Assembly: GCF_002251385.1 (NCBI RefSeq)
Contig: NZ_NPJJ01000008.1
Location: 62,001 to 126,000 of the forward strand
DNA: 64,000 nt
Direction of reading: 5' to 3'
Origin: Prevotella sp. P5-108
GTDB lineage: Bacteria > Bacteroidota > Bacteroidia > Bacteroidales > Bacteroidaceae
This document shows, one piece after another, positions 44,646-54,336 of the stretch; position 1 is the stretch's first letter; every line of letters begins with the position of its first letter. Both the position numbers and the translations under genes were made by a program. The notes beneath the pieces were generated by a model that worked only from the letters and a program-made list of their open reading frames with translations, made no database searches and was not told where the DNA came from.

Positions 44646-45836
44646 ATGACCAAGAGAGTGGACGAAAAGACACTGCAGTTTGTGCGCGACCATGCCGGCG
44701 ACGATGTAAGGCAACTGGCACTCATGGGGAGCAAGCATCCCGAGGTGGATATGCCCTGGGCGCTCGACCAGATACGGGGGCGGCAGGTGGCGGCAGCCAA
44801 ACTGCCGCTGCTGGCACGCATCGAGGGCATACGTTATCCCGTGCATCTGTCAATGGAGCAATGCTCGTCGCAAACGGCAGCCCACTACAAACTGCGCGTG
44901 GCACGCCGCCTCATCGCCGAGGGCGACCGCGCGTCGATGACCGACCTCACAGGCGGTTTCGGCATAGACTTTCTGGCACTCTCTACCACATTCAGAAGCG
45001 CCACCTATGTGGAGCGCAACGAGGAGCTGTGTGAGCTGATGCGCCACAATCTCTCGGTGCTCGGGCGCACAGCCACGGTGATGTGTACCGAGGCAGAACA
45101 GGCACTCGACGCCATCGCCCCACAGACGCTGATATACATAGACCCCGCCCGACGCGACGCCGCCGGCGGCCGCACCTACGCCATCGCCGACTGCACCCCC
45201 GATGTGCTCGGGCTTGCCCCCTCCCTATGTGCCAAAGGCAGATGGGTGATGGTGAAGCTCTCGCCCATGCTCGACTGGCACGAGGCGGTGAGAGCCTTGG
45301 GCTGCGTGAGCGAGGTACACATCGTCTCGGTGGGCGGCGAGTGCAAGGAACTGCTGCTCGTATGCTCGGCAGAGCGCAAGGGCGTGCCCACCGTGTACTG
45401 CGTGAACGACCGCCAAGTGTGCGTCTTCACCCCCGACGACTCGCAACCGCGCTATCTCGACACCCCGGCTGGTGAGGGGATGTATCTCTATGAACCCAAC
45501 GCATCGGTAATGAAGTCGGGACTGATGGCACAAGTATGCCAACGGTACCAGACGAGGATGATAGCCCCAAACTCCAACCTCTTTATAGGCAGCGAAGCCA
45601 TAGCCCGCTTTCCGGGTCGAGGCTCCCGCATCACCGCCACAACCACCCTCAACCGCAAACAGCTGCGCCGTGCCCTCGACGGCAGAGACCGCGCCAACAT
45701 CACGGTGCGCAACATGCCGCTCAGCGCCGTCCAACTGCGTCAACGGCTGCGCCTGAAAGACGGCGGGACTACCTATATCTTCGGCACTACCCAGCGCGAC
45801 GGCAGCCATATTTTGCTCGTCTGCGAAAAAATCTGA
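44646..45836 (+). CDS. THUMP-like class I SAM-dependent methyltransferase
   Basis: This is a 396-aa cytosolic protein. The central Rossmann fold has the SAM loop DLTGGFGIDFLAL (about residues 100-112), ATYVERNEELCELMRHNL (acidic residue for the ribose), and IYIDPARRDAAGGRT in the position of a catalytic DPPY-like motif. Family members in Bacteroidetes carry a C-terminal THUMP-like domain, consistent with the last 120 residues. An RNA substrate is likely but unproven. There is no signal peptide, in contrast to its upstream neighbour. Confidence 0.85.
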   Translation: MTKRVDEKTLQFVRDHAGDDVRQLALMGSKHPEVDMPWALDQIRGRQVAAAKLPLLARIEGIRYPVHLSMEQCSSQTAAHYKLRVARRLIAEGDRASMTDLTGGFGIDFLALSTTFRSATYVERNEELCELMRHNLSVLGRTATVMCTEAEQALDAIAPQTLIYIDPARRDAAGGRTYAIADCTPDVLGLAPSLCAKGRWVMVKLSPMLDWHEAVRALGCVSEVHIVSVGGECKELLLVCSAERKGVPTVYCVNDRQVCVFTPDDSQPRYLDTPAGEGMYLYEPNASVMKSGLMAQVCQRYQTRMIAPNSNLFIGSEAIARFPGRGSRITATTTLNRKQLRRALDGRDRANITVRNMPLSAVQLRQRLRLKDGGTTYIFGTTQRDGSHILLVCEKI

Positions 45837-45868
45837 TAATTTTCTGCAGCAATCTCCGTTTAATTTAC

Positions 45869-45876
45869 TATTTTTG
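45869..45876 (+). promoter_or_regulatory. Promoter of the GNAT-parE unit
   Basis: TATTTTTG at 45869-45876, 27 nt before the ATG at 45904. A TTTCTG lies about 22 nt upstream. Confidence 0.55.
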
Positions 45877-45903
45877 CATATTAATGATATCCACCATAAT
45901 AAT

Positions 45904-47052
45904 ATGTCAAATATAGTAATCAAGCGTGTGGAAAACAAGAAAGACCTCCGTACTTTCATCGATTTCCATTACGATTTATATGCCGGCAACGCCTATGACG
46001 TGCCCAACCTCTACAGCGATGAATTCAACACTTTGAGCCGCGACCGCAACGCCGCCTTCGACTTCTGCGAAGCCGAATACTACCTTGCCTATCGCGCCGG
46101 ACGCTTGGTGGGCCGTGTGGCAGCCATCATCAACCACCGTGCCAACGAGCGTTGGGACCGCCAGGACGTGCGCTTCGGATGGATAGACTTCGTCGACGAC
46201 ATCGAGGTGACGCGCGCACTGCTCCAGGCTGTCGAAGACTATGGCCGCGAGAAAGGCATGAAGAGCATCGTGGGTCCGCTGGGCTTCACCGACATGGACC
46301 CCGAGGGTATGCTCACCATGGGTTTCGACAAACTGGGTACCATGCCCACCATCTACAACTACCCTTACTACCCCGAGCACATGGAGCGTCTCGAGGGATG
46401 GAGCAAGGACAACGACTATGTGGAGTATTTCCTCGAAGTGCCCGACCAGATACCGGAGAAATACTCAAAGATAGCGCAGATGATTGAGAAACGCTACAAT
46501 CTGCACGTGCGCAAGCTCACCCGCAAGGACATATTCAAGGGCGGATATGGCCGCAAACTCTTTGAACTGGTCAACGAGACCTACAAAGACCTCTATGGCT
46601 TCTCCGAACTTACCGACCGGCAGATAGAACAATACATAAAAATGTATCTGCCACTGGCTGACCTGAGCCTCATCACGGTCATCGAAGACGGCAACAACGA
46701 CAACAAGATGGCCGGAATGGGCATAACCATCCCCTCGCTTTCCCGCGCGCTGCAGAAATGCCGTCGCGGCCGCCTCTTCCCCTTCGGTTGGTACCACCTG
46801 CTGCGTGCTATAAAGTTCCACAAGACCGAAGGCGTGGACCTGCTGTTGATGGGATTTCTGCCCGAGTACCGTGCCAAGGGAGCCAACGCGCTGCTCTTTG
46901 CCGACCTCATCCCCCGCTACCAGGCCTACGGCTTCAAGTGGGGCGAGAGCCAGGTAGAAATGGAGTCTAACGAGGGTGTGCAGAGCCAGTGGGGTCCATT
47001 GGCTCCTACCAACCATAAGCGCCGCCGCTGTTACCGCAAAACAATAGAATGA
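45904..47052 (+). CDS. GNAT-like N-acetyltransferase family protein
   Basis: This is a 382-aa cytosolic protein. An N-terminal region with FIDFHYDLY and the segment [22 protein letters not shown] resembles a GNAT beta-strand pair, and [32 protein letters not shown] near residue 330 resembles the acetyl-CoA-binding helix region. Large two-domain proteins of this kind are widespread in Bacteroidetes without known substrates. The stop codon overlaps the parE start (ATGA), so the two are translationally coupled. Confidence 0.75.
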   Translation: MSNIVIKRVENKKDLRTFIDFHYDLYAGNAYDVPNLYSDEFNTLSRDRNAAFDFCEAEYYLAYRAGRLVGRVAAIINHRANERWDRQDVRFGWIDFVDDIEVTRALLQAVEDYGREKGMKSIVGPLGFTDMDPEGMLTMGFDKLGTMPTIYNYPYYPEHMERLEGWSKDNDYVEYFLEVPDQIPEKYSKIAQMIEKRYNLHVRKLTRKDIFKGGYGRKLFELVNETYKDLYGFSELTDRQIEQYIKMYLPLADLSLITVIEDGNNDNKMAGMGITIPSLSRALQKCRRGRLFPFGWYHLLRAIKFHKTEGVDLLLMGFLPEYRAKGANALLFADLIPRYQAYGFKWGESQVEMESNEGVQSQWGPLAPTNHKRRRCYRKTIE

Positions 47053-49031
47053 TGAAAGAAGACGAAAAAGAGACATTGCCCGTCGTGGACGGACAGAACG
47101 AAGCCCCCGTCGACTATACCGACGACAATATACGCCATCTCTCTGACATGGAGCACGTGCGCACGCGTCCCGGTATGTATATCGGTCGTCTGGGCGACGG
47201 CAATCTGGCCGAAGACGGCATCTATGTACTGCTCAAGGAAATCATAGACAACTCTATAGACGAGTTCAAGATGAAGGCGGGCGACCGCATCGAGGTCGAT
47301 GTCATGGACAATCTGCGTGTGAGCGTGCGCGACTATGGCCGCGGCATCCCCCAAGGCAAACTCGTAGAGGCAGTGAGCGTGCTCAACACCGGCGGCAAGT
47401 ATGACTCCAAAGCCTTCAAGAAGAGCGTGGGCCTCAACGGCGTAGGTGCCAAGGCGGTGAACGCACTGAGCAGCCGCTTCGAGGTACGCTCCTATCGCGA
47501 CGGACTCGTGCGCAGTCTGGTCTTTGAGCGTGGCATCCTCAAGAGCGACACCACCGAAGAGACTCAGGACGAACACGGTACTTACATCTACTTCGAGCCC
47601 GACAACACCCTCTTCAAGAACTACTCGTACCACGATGATATCGTCGAGACCATGCTCCGCAACTACACCTACTTGAGTTCGGGGCTTACCATCATGTATA
47701 ACGGCCGACGCATACGCAGTCGAAACGGACTGGAAGACCTGCTGACCGACAACATGACCGTCGAGGGCCTCTACCCCATCATCCGCATCAAGAACGAGGA
47801 CCTCGAAATAGCTTTTACCCATACCAACCAGTATGGCGAAGAGTACTACTCGTTTGTCAATGGCCAACATACCACGCAGGGAGGTACTCACCAGTCGGCC
47901 TTTAAGGAACATATTGCCCGCACCATCAAAGAGTTTTTCAACAAGAACTATGAATACACCGATATCCGTAATGGTCTGGTGGCTGCCATCGCCATCAACG
48001 TGGAGGAACCGGTGTTTGAGAGTCAGACAAAGATTAAGTTGGGAAGCACCCTGATGGCTCCCAACGGCGAATCTATCAACAAGTGCGTGGGCGACTTCGT
48101 CAAGAGAGAGGTGGACAACTATCTGCACATCCACACTGATGTGGCCGAAATCATCGAGAACAAAATCAAGGAGAGCGAACGCGAGCGCAAGTCGATGGCA
48201 GGTATCACCAAGCTCGCCCGAGAGCGTGCGAAGAAAGCCAATCTGCACAACCGCAAGCTGCGCGATTGCCGTATACACTACTCTGACGCCAAGGACGAGC
48301 GCAAGGAGGAATCGAGTATCTTCATCACCGAAGGCGACTCTGCCAGCGGCAGTATCACCAAGTGCCGCGATGTCAACACCCAAGCGGTATTCTCACTCCG
48401 CGGCAAGCCACTCAACTCATTCGGACTCACCAAGAAGGTGGTATATGAGAACGAGGAGTTCAACCTGCTGCAGGCGGCGCTCAACATCGAGGAGGGACTT
48501 GATGACTTGCGCTACAACAAGGTCATCGTGGCTACCGATGCCGATGTCGACGGTATGCACATCCGTCTGCTCATCATCACCTTCTTCCTCCAGTTCTTCC
48601 CCGACCTCATCAAGAAGGGCCATGTCTATGTTCTGCAGACGCCATTGTTCAGAGTACGTAACAAACGCAACAAGATAAAGGACAAGAAGGTGCTCGAAGC
48701 CGAAGGAAAGTCTGCCGGCAAGGGCAACAAGGACTATGTGGTGAGGTTCTGCTACAACGAGGAAGAGCGTCTGGCTGCCATCGCCGAGCTGGGGCCTGAG
48801 CCCGAGATTACCCGATTTAAGGGACTGGGCGAGATAGACCCCGATGAGATGGCCCACTTCATCGGCCCCGACATCAGACTTGAACAGGTGACGCTCCACA
48901 AGAACGACCAGGTCAAGAAACTGCTGGAATACTACATGGGAAAGAACACTATGGAGCGCCAGAACTTCATTATCGACAACCTCGTAATCGAAGAAGACGT
49001 TCCCGAGCCCGACTCTGCACCACTCGATTAA
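47049..49031 (+). CDS. parE: DNA topoisomerase IV subunit B (ParE)
   Basis: This is a 660-aa type IIA topoisomerase ATPase subunit, needed to decatenate daughter chromosomes. It shows [11 protein letters not shown], the GHKL Glu/Asn helix [19 protein letters not shown], the [14 protein letters not shown] lid, and TOPRIM motifs [10 protein letters not shown] and DADVDGMH. The length and lack of a large C-terminal insert favour ParE over GyrB. The partner parC is not adjacent; an S41 protease follows instead. The start lies in the stop codon of the GNAT gene. Confidence 0.92.
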   Translation: MMKEDEKETLPVVDGQNEAPVDYTDDNIRHLSDMEHVRTRPGMYIGRLGDGNLAEDGIYVLLKEIIDNSIDEFKMKAGDRIEVDVMDNLRVSVRDYGRGIPQGKLVEAVSVLNTGGKYDSKAFKKSVGLNGVGAKAVNALSSRFEVRSYRDGLVRSLVFERGILKSDTTEETQDEHGTYIYFEPDNTLFKNYSYHDDIVETMLRNYTYLSSGLTIMYNGRRIRSRNGLEDLLTDNMTVEGLYPIIRIKNEDLEIAFTHTNQYGEEYYSFVNGQHTTQGGTHQSAFKEHIARTIKEFFNKNYEYTDIRNGLVAAIAINVEEPVFESQTKIKLGSTLMAPNGESINKCVGDFVKREVDNYLHIHTDVAEIIENKIKESERERKSMAGITKLARERAKKANLHNRKLRDCRIHYSDAKDERKEESSIFITEGDSASGSITKCRDVNTQAVFSLRGKPLNSFGLTKKVVYENEEFNLLQAALNIEEGLDDLRYNKVIVATDADVDGMHIRLLIITFFLQFFPDLIKKGHVYVLQTPLFRVRNKRNKIKDKKVLEAEGKSAGKGNKDYVVRFCYNEEERLAAIAELGPEPEITRFKGLGEIDPDEMAHFIGPDIRLEQVTLHKNDQVKKLLEYYMGKNTMERQNFIIDNLVIEEDVPEPDSAPLD

Positions 49032-49056
49032 TCACATCCTTATATTATATATAGTT

Positions 49057-50628
49057 ATGAAACGAATGTTGATTATAGCCATCCTGTCGGCTATAACCTC
49101 TACCCTTATGGCGCAAAGTCTGTTTGCCAAGGGGACATACAATCCTTACGACAAGATGCGCAAGGCCGCCTTGGCCATCAGCGCACTCTACGTGGACACG
49201 GTCGACGACAACAAACTGGCAGAAGACGCCATCCGCGGCATGATCGAGAATCTCGACCCACACTCGAGCTACTCTACCGCCAAGCAAGCGCGCGCCTTCA
49301 ACGAGTCGCTGGGCGGGTCGTTTGACGGCATAGGCGTGCAGTTCAACATCTCTGCCGACACGCTGCTCGTCATCAAGCCCGTAGTCAAAGGCCCGTCAGA
49401 GAAGGTGGGTATCATGGCAGGCGACCGCATCATCAGCGTCAACGATACAGCCATAGCCGGCGTCAAGATGGACCAGAGCGAAATCATGCGTCGGCTGCGC
49501 GGCAAGCGAGGCACCATGGTACGGCTGGGAGTGGTGCGCAGAGGCATTGCAGAGGTACTCTACTTCGACGTGAAGCGCGACAAGATACCCCTCAACACCA
49601 TCGACGCAGCCTATATGATACGTCCACAGGTGGGATATATACGCATAGGCAGTTTCGGGGCATATACCTACAAGGAGTTCATGGACGCGGTGAAGAAGCT
49701 CAACAAAGAGGGGATGAAGAACCTTATCCTCGACCTTCAGGAGAACGGCGGCGGCTATATGCTGAGCGCCACGCAGATAGTCAACGAGTTTCTGGGCAAA
49801 AACGACCTCATCGTCTATACCGAAGGACGCAATGACAAGCGACGCGAATATCATGCCGACGGCAACGGCAAGCTGCGCAAGATCAAGGTAGTGGTCCTCG
49901 TCAACGAGTTCTCTGCCTCGGCGTCAGAAATCGTCAGCGGTGCGCTGCAAGACCAGGACCGCGGAGTCATCGTGGGACGTCGCACCTTTGGTAAGGGTCT
50001 CGTCCAGCGCCCCATCGAGTTCCCCGACGGTTCGATGATGCGTCTTACCATCGCCCACTACTACACCCCGTCGGGCCGCTGCATCCAGAAGCCTTACACC
50101 AAGGGCAACGCGGTAGACTACAACAAGGATATCGACACCCGCTACAAGCACGGCGAGTTCTACAGCGCCGACAGCATCCACTTTGCTGACTCGCTGAAGT
50201 ACCAGACGCTGCGCCAGCATCGCACGGTCTATGGCGGCGGCGGTATCATGCCCGACTACTTCATTCCCCTTGACACTACGCAGTACAGCCAGCTGCACCG
50301 CAAGATTACGGCAGCCGGCGTGGTGGTTCCAGCTATGGTCTCCTGGCTCGACAGTCATCGCCGCGAGTTGGGCGAGCGTTACCCCACCTTTGCCGACTTC
50401 AACGCCCGCTTTGAAGTGCCCCAAGAGCTCTTTGAGCAGATAGAGGAAGAGGCTGGGAAGAAGGATATCAAGCCCCGTGATGACGAGGAGCTGCGCGCCA
50501 CGCGTCGCACGTTGGGCCTGCAAATCAAAGGGCTCATTGCCCGTGACCTCTGGGATATGAGCGAGTACTTCCACGTGGTCAACGAGAGCAGCCCCGCCGT
50601 CAAGCAGGCGCTCAAGCTGTTCAAGTAG
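49057..50628 (+). CDS. S41-family C-terminal processing peptidase
   Basis: This is a 523-aa exported protease with signal peptide MKRMLIIAILSAITSTLMAQ. A PDZ domain lies at about 85-165 (GSFDGIGVQFN to VGIMAGDRIISVND). The catalytic core has NEFSASASEIVSGALQD (Ser near residue 290) and GRRTFGKGLVQ (Lys). CtpA/Prc-type enzymes trim or degrade periplasmic proteins from the C-terminus. It lies 25 nt after parE. A very strong bidirectional terminator follows. Confidence 0.93.
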   Translation: MKRMLIIAILSAITSTLMAQSLFAKGTYNPYDKMRKAALAISALYVDTVDDNKLAEDAIRGMIENLDPHSSYSTAKQARAFNESLGGSFDGIGVQFNISADTLLVIKPVVKGPSEKVGIMAGDRIISVNDTAIAGVKMDQSEIMRRLRGKRGTMVRLGVVRRGIAEVLYFDVKRDKIPLNTIDAAYMIRPQVGYIRIGSFGAYTYKEFMDAVKKLNKEGMKNLILDLQENGGGYMLSATQIVNEFLGKNDLIVYTEGRNDKRREYHADGNGKLRKIKVVVLVNEFSASASEIVSGALQDQDRGVIVGRRTFGKGLVQRPIEFPDGSMMRLTIAHYYTPSGRCIQKPYTKGNAVDYNKDIDTRYKHGEFYSADSIHFADSLKYQTLRQHRTVYGGGGIMPDYFIPLDTTQYSQLHRKITAAGVVVPAMVSWLDSHRRELGERYPTFADFNARFEVPQELFEQIEEEAGKKDIKPRDDEELRATRRTLGLQIKGLIARDLWDMSEYFHVVNESSPAVKQALKLFK

Positions 50629-50650
50629 TATCACCACCCCCATAAAGTCG

Positions 50651-50691
50651 AAAGCGGCGGGAGAAACCAGTGCAGTTTCTCCCGCCGCTTT
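50651..50691. terminator. Bidirectional terminator between the S41 protease and xylE genes
   Basis: AAAGCGGCGGGAGAAAC (50651-50667) and GTTTCTCCCGCCGCTTT (50675-50691) form a perfect 17-bp stem with a 7-nt loop. It lies between two convergent genes and can serve both. Confidence 0.9.
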
Positions 50692-50718
50692 GTCGTTTGT
50701 AATGTCAGAGATGACCGC

Positions 50719-52173
50719 CTACTTCTCCTTGCGCCACAGGCGGCTCATATCCTCAAGGGTCTTGCCCTTGGTCTCAGGCACCAGTCGCCATACGAAGACG
50801 GCGGCGAGGATGCAGATGACTCCGTAGAGGCTGTAGGTGAACATATATCCCATGCTGTTGGCCATAGGTACAAAGGAGGTCGAGACTATCCAGTTGAAGA
50901 TCCACTGGAAGGCCACAGCTATGGCCACAGCAGCACCACGGATGGTGTTGGGGAACACCTCAGCAATGAGCACCCAGCAGATGGGACCCCAGGAGTACAT
51001 GAAGGATACCGAGTAGAGCATGATGCTAATCATACAGAGCAGCTTGAGCTCAGCCACGCCGAAGGTGAATGCCACGCCGATGGCACCGAGCGCCATACCG
51101 AGCGAGCCGGCGATGAGCAGCGGCTTGCGGCCCAACTTCTCGACCGTGAAGATAGCCACGCAGGTGAAGCCAAGGTTGAGCACGCCGTTGAAGACGGTGA
51201 GCTTCATCGGGTTGTCAAATCCCATCGCCTCATAGATGCGCGGCGCATAGTAGAGCACGGCATTGATGCCTATGGCCTGCTGGAATACCGACAGCATGAC
51301 GCCCACTACGATGCACATGATGCCATAGGTGAAGATGCGCTCGGTCTTCTGGGTCACCGTGTTCTTGATATCTGCCAGCACGCGGCGCGCCTCGTCGGCA
51401 CCGTTGATGCGCGCCAGCACCCGTTCGGCCTTGTCGTCCTTGCCCACCATCACGAGGTAGCGCGGAGTCTCGGGCACCAGACAGATGAGTACGGCGAAGA
51501 GTCCGGCGGGCACCATCTCGGAGCCAAACATATAGCGCCAGCCCGTCTCGATGGCCCAGGCAGCCTCAGTGCCATTGACGATTTCGTTCATGCCGCTTCC
51601 CACGCTCTGGATGAGCGGCGCGATGTGGTCGCCGAGGATGAAGAAGTTGACGAAGTAGACCACCAGCTGACCGAAGATGATGGCAAACTGGTTCCAGCTG
51701 ACCAGCATGCCGCGGATGCGGCTCGGCGCTATCTCGCCGATATACATGGGGCACACAGCCGAAGCCAATCCTACGCCCACACCGCCGATGATGCGGTAGA
51801 TGTTGAACACCACCAGCAGCGTAAGGTCTGGCTTGCCCACGGGGAGTATCATGCTCTCCGGGCACATGGACCCCCACGCTGAGATGAAGAACATGATACC
51901 GGCAAGGATAAGCGTGCGCTTGCGGCCGAGGCCGGTGGCAAGCACACCCGAAAGCGCAGAGCCGATGATGCAGCCTATGAGCGCGCTCGAGCTGGTGAAC
52001 CCGTGCCAGAAGTCGGTATACGTGAAATCGGTAGCACCCATAAAGAATGCCTGGAGCCCCTTCTCGGCTCCGGAGATAACTGCGGTGTCGTAGCCGAAAA
52101 GCAGTCCGCCAAGCACTGCCACCATGACGATGCTGACGAGATAGCCACGGCTACCCCCATTGGTTGTTTCCAT
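50719..52173 (-). CDS. xylE: Sugar-porter MFS transporter, D-xylose:proton symporter type
   Basis: This is a 484-aa, 12-helix inner-membrane protein. It starts near LGGLLFGYDTAVISGAEKGLQ, the hallmark of XylE-like porters, and contains RIIGGVGVGLASAVCPMYIGEIAPSRIRG, WRYMFGSEMVPAGLF, VPETPRYL, FQQAIGINAVLYYAPRIYE and a C-terminal VPETKGKTLEDM. Length and insertions match bacterial D-xylose symporters. Remote xylBA genes share its promoter type and leader sequence, supporting a common role in xylose use. Other hexose or pentose transport remains possible. Confidence 0.88.
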   Translation of the reverse strand: METTNGGSRGYLVSIVMVAVLGGLLFGYDTAVISGAEKGLQAFFMGATDFTYTDFWHGFTSSSALIGCIIGSALSGVLATGLGRKRTLILAGIMFFISAWGSMCPESMILPVGKPDLTLLVVFNIYRIIGGVGVGLASAVCPMYIGEIAPSRIRGMLVSWNQFAIIFGQLVVYFVNFFILGDHIAPLIQSVGSGMNEIVNGTEAAWAIETGWRYMFGSEMVPAGLFAVLICLVPETPRYLVMVGKDDKAERVLARINGADEARRVLADIKNTVTQKTERIFTYGIMCIVVGVMLSVFQQAIGINAVLYYAPRIYEAMGFDNPMKLTVFNGVLNLGFTCVAIFTVEKLGRKPLLIAGSLGMALGAIGVAFTFGVAELKLLCMISIMLYSVSFMYSWGPICWVLIAEVFPNTIRGAAVAIAVAFQWIFNWIVSTSFVPMANSMGYMFTYSLYGVICILAAVFVWRLVPETKGKTLEDMSRLWRKEK

Positions 52174-52223
52174 AACAATGTTGATTTAATTGACTATATT
52201 TTTTATTTAGGTTTTATTGGTTG

Positions 52224-52254
52224 CAAAGATAATCATTCTTCGGATGATGGCAAA
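52224..52254 (-). promoter_or_regulatory. Promoter of xylE
   Basis: Minus strand TTTG (52251-52254), 19 nt, TATCTTTG (52224-52231), continuing CAAC as in the xylB promoter. The leader carries AATAAAACCTAAA (52206-52218, reversed). Confidence 0.8.
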
Positions 52255-52344
52255 ATAAGTCGGGCTATTTTTTAGTGGTAATGTCATAATTGCCAGCGTC
52301 TAATACACGCCCACGCCAAAGAGCGGCGCGATGACGGTAAAGAT

Positions 52345-52449
52345 AAACTCATGCCCTGAAAAGGTGAAATCAAGTTGTGCAATGATTATTTCCAACTCTG
52401 AAAAAATGAAATCAAACTCTGAAAAGAAGAAATCAAACTCTGCGAAGAT
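52345..52449. repeat. 21-bp-period AT-rich minisatellite, five units
   Basis: Units start at 52345, 52366, 52387, 52408 and 52429. The clearest share GAAATCAAACTCTG followed by A/G-rich DNA. A-tracts recur at about two helical turns, so intrinsic curvature is plausible. It lies upstream of the xylE promoter. Confidence 0.85.
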
Positions 52450-52512
52450 ATAATCGATGATGGCGGAGCACATTCAGCCCAAAGGGAGAGAGAAATGTGG
52501 GCTACAGACGCA

Positions 52513-52549
52513 GCAAGGGCTGGACGCCGATGTGGTGCCCAGCCCTTGC
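52513..52549. repeat. 11-bp inverted repeat
   Basis: GCAAGGGCTGG (52513-52523) and CCAGCCCTTGC (52539-52549) are perfect complements around 15 bp. There is no long T-run on either side. It could terminate the minus-strand gene ending at 52661. Confidence 0.6.
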
Positions 52550-52566
52550 CGTGGGATGAATATGGC

Positions 52567-52692
52567 GGTGGTGATGCGATCTCTGCTGCCGACCGTCGAG
52601 ACTATAGCGGTGGAGATGCTATCTCTGCTGCCGATTGTCGAGACTATAGCGGTGGCGATGCTATCTCTGCTGCTGACCGTCGAGACTATAGC
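52567..52692 (-). repeat. Three 42-bp units copying the 3' end of a secreted-protein gene
   Basis: Units 52567-52608, 52609-52650 and 52651-52692 are near-identical. The last one is the final part of the coding sequence at 52661-54082, including the stop codon. Read on the minus strand each copy encodes HRYSLD(G/N)xQQR; the first two end in TAG, and in the third (52567-52608) TAG has become TCG. Confidence 0.9.
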
Positions 52693-54082
52693 GGTGGTCG
52701 CCCTTGATGATGACCACGCGGTTGCCCTCGATGACCTTGCGGGCGGCAGGGGTGGCAGTGGCGGGGGCGACGGGGGGAGAGATGCCCGTCGAGGCGGTGA
52801 CCTTGATGAGTATTGAGGCCTTGGCGCCTCCATCATGCGAGGTGGCGGTGATGGTGGCCTCGCCCACGCCGTTGAGAATGACCAGTCCGCCGTTGACCGT
52901 AGCCACATCGGCATTGTCGGTGGTCCATACGAGGCGGCGGTCGGTCACCTTGGAAGGCTTGAGTTCGGGACGGAGCGCCACGACGCCCTGGTCGATGCTC
53001 GCCGACTGCTCGCTCGCGCCAAAGTCTATCGACGTGATGGTAACCGGCTGCTGCTGAGTGGTCTTGCGATAGAGGAAGGGCAGCGGGAGCGACTTGGAGG
53101 TATAGAGTCCAAATCGGGCGTAGCTGCTCTCAGGCTCATTGAACCTGAGGGTGCCGTAGGCAGCTGTGGCGCTGGTGATGGTGGCGCCTCCATAGCCCAG
53201 TTCTATCTTCCACTGGGTGTCGCCGGCGTTCCAAGCCAACTTGCCCTTGGCGGTGGCACCCAGGCGGCGTCCGAACTGGTCGGTGAGCGTCCAGCAGCCA
53301 GCAGTCTCGCCCTTGGCGAGCTTGAAGCGCAGCACATCGGGATCACTGACATCGGTGGTATTGGCGAGCGCCACCACATCGAGATACTGCGACTTCTCCA
53401 TGCCATCGATGTCGGCAGCGGCGCAGCCATTGCGGAATATCATCAGTTGGTCGCCCTCGTTGAGGGTGCCTTTAGCTTCCAGTTTCTCGTAACTCCAACC
53501 CAGCGGAGACTCAAGACTTGCGCCCTCGGGAGCATCGTACTCGATGGTAATGGCGTCGAGATAGACCGAGCCCTTGGCTGTGCCACCCTTGACGGTGATG
53601 ACTGCCTCGTCGGAGGTAAAGGCGGCGAGGTCGAGCTGGCGCGTCACGTCGACATAGACGCCCAGGTCCTTGCTCACCCAGCGTCCGAACCACTTGTCGC
53701 TGCCGAACTCGGCGGCAGCCTCGGTGTAGACCGTGGTCTCTCCGTCGGCGACGACGAGCGCAGCCTCGCCCTCCTTGTTGTTGGAGCACATGCTGAGCGT
53801 GATGTTCTTGATGCGGCATCCCTGCCAGCCTTGGAGCACAAGCGAAGCCTTGCGGTTGCGCGGTATCTGGTTGTAGCGGTTGCCTGTAGTGGCACCAAAG
53901 TCATTTTCGAAATAAGCCCAGGAGTTGTGGGGCACGCTGCCGCTGGCAGCAAGGGTGAAATCGCCGATGGTCTTGTTGTATTCCACGATGCGGTAGACCA
54001 CCTCGGCAGCGTTGATGCTGAGAGTAGCGACGCAGACGACAGCCGTAGCGATGATGCGGTAAGCCAAATTCTTAGTATTCAT
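52661..54082 (-). CDS. Secreted protein with bacterial Ig-like domain
   Basis: This is a 473-aa protein with signal peptide MNTKNLAYRIIATAVVCVATLSINAA. Residues 30-200 form a beta-rich region (EYNKTIGDFTLAASGSVP, YLDAITIEYDAPEG), perhaps a carbohydrate- or protein-binding sandwich. A Big2-like Ig domain is at about 345-430 (LKPSKVTDRRLVWTTDNADVATVNGGL, VGEATITATS). After a Pro/Ala/Thr linker the C-terminus reads RVVIIKGDHRYSLDG, a tail common on exported Prevotella proteins. The function is unknown. Its last codons are triplicated downstream. Confidence 0.8.
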   Translation of the reverse strand: MNTKNLAYRIIATAVVCVATLSINAAEVVYRIVEYNKTIGDFTLAASGSVPHNSWAYFENDFGATTGNRYNQIPRNRKASLVLQGWQGCRIKNITLSMCSNNKEGEAALVVADGETTVYTEAAAEFGSDKWFGRWVSKDLGVYVDVTRQLDLAAFTSDEAVITVKGGTAKGSVYLDAITIEYDAPEGASLESPLGWSYEKLEAKGTLNEGDQLMIFRNGCAAADIDGMEKSQYLDVVALANTTDVSDPDVLRFKLAKGETAGCWTLTDQFGRRLGATAKGKLAWNAGDTQWKIELGYGGATITSATAAYGTLRFNEPESSYARFGLYTSKSLPLPFLYRKTTQQQPVTITSIDFGASEQSASIDQGVVALRPELKPSKVTDRRLVWTTDNADVATVNGGLVILNGVGEATITATSHDGGAKASILIKVTASTGISPPVAPATATPAARKVIEGNRVVIIKGDHRYSLDGQQQR

Positions 54083-54104
54083 GATTGTTTATGTTGTAGA
54101 GATG

Positions 54105-54136
54105 CAAAATTACTCCCTTTCCGCATACTTTCCAAA
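54105..54136 (-). promoter_or_regulatory. Promoter of the Ig-like secreted protein gene
   Basis: Minus strand TTTG (54133-54136), 20 nt, TAATTTTG (54105-54112); the ATG at 54082 is about 22 nt downstream. Confidence 0.75.
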
Positions 54137-54304
54137 TTTCTGGACCATCATTGCGCCGCCAAGCGTTAAACTTTCATAAACCCGAGCATCCCCAAAAACC
54201 GCAAAAACAACCACAAAAGAAAACAGATGATACATAAAAGTCAAGAAAACGTGTACAAACTGAAAGTTTTTCATCAAAGGAACGTTAAATATGTTTTTTT
54301 TTAC

Positions 54305-54312
54305 TACTTTTG
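54305..54312 (+). promoter_or_regulatory. Promoter of the SusCD-metalloprotease locus
   Basis: TACTTTTG at 54305-54312, 25 nt before the susC-like ATG. No clear -33 TTTG, which could mean regulated use. Confidence 0.55.
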
Positions 54313-54336
54313 CATGCATAATTATAACTACTGTAA

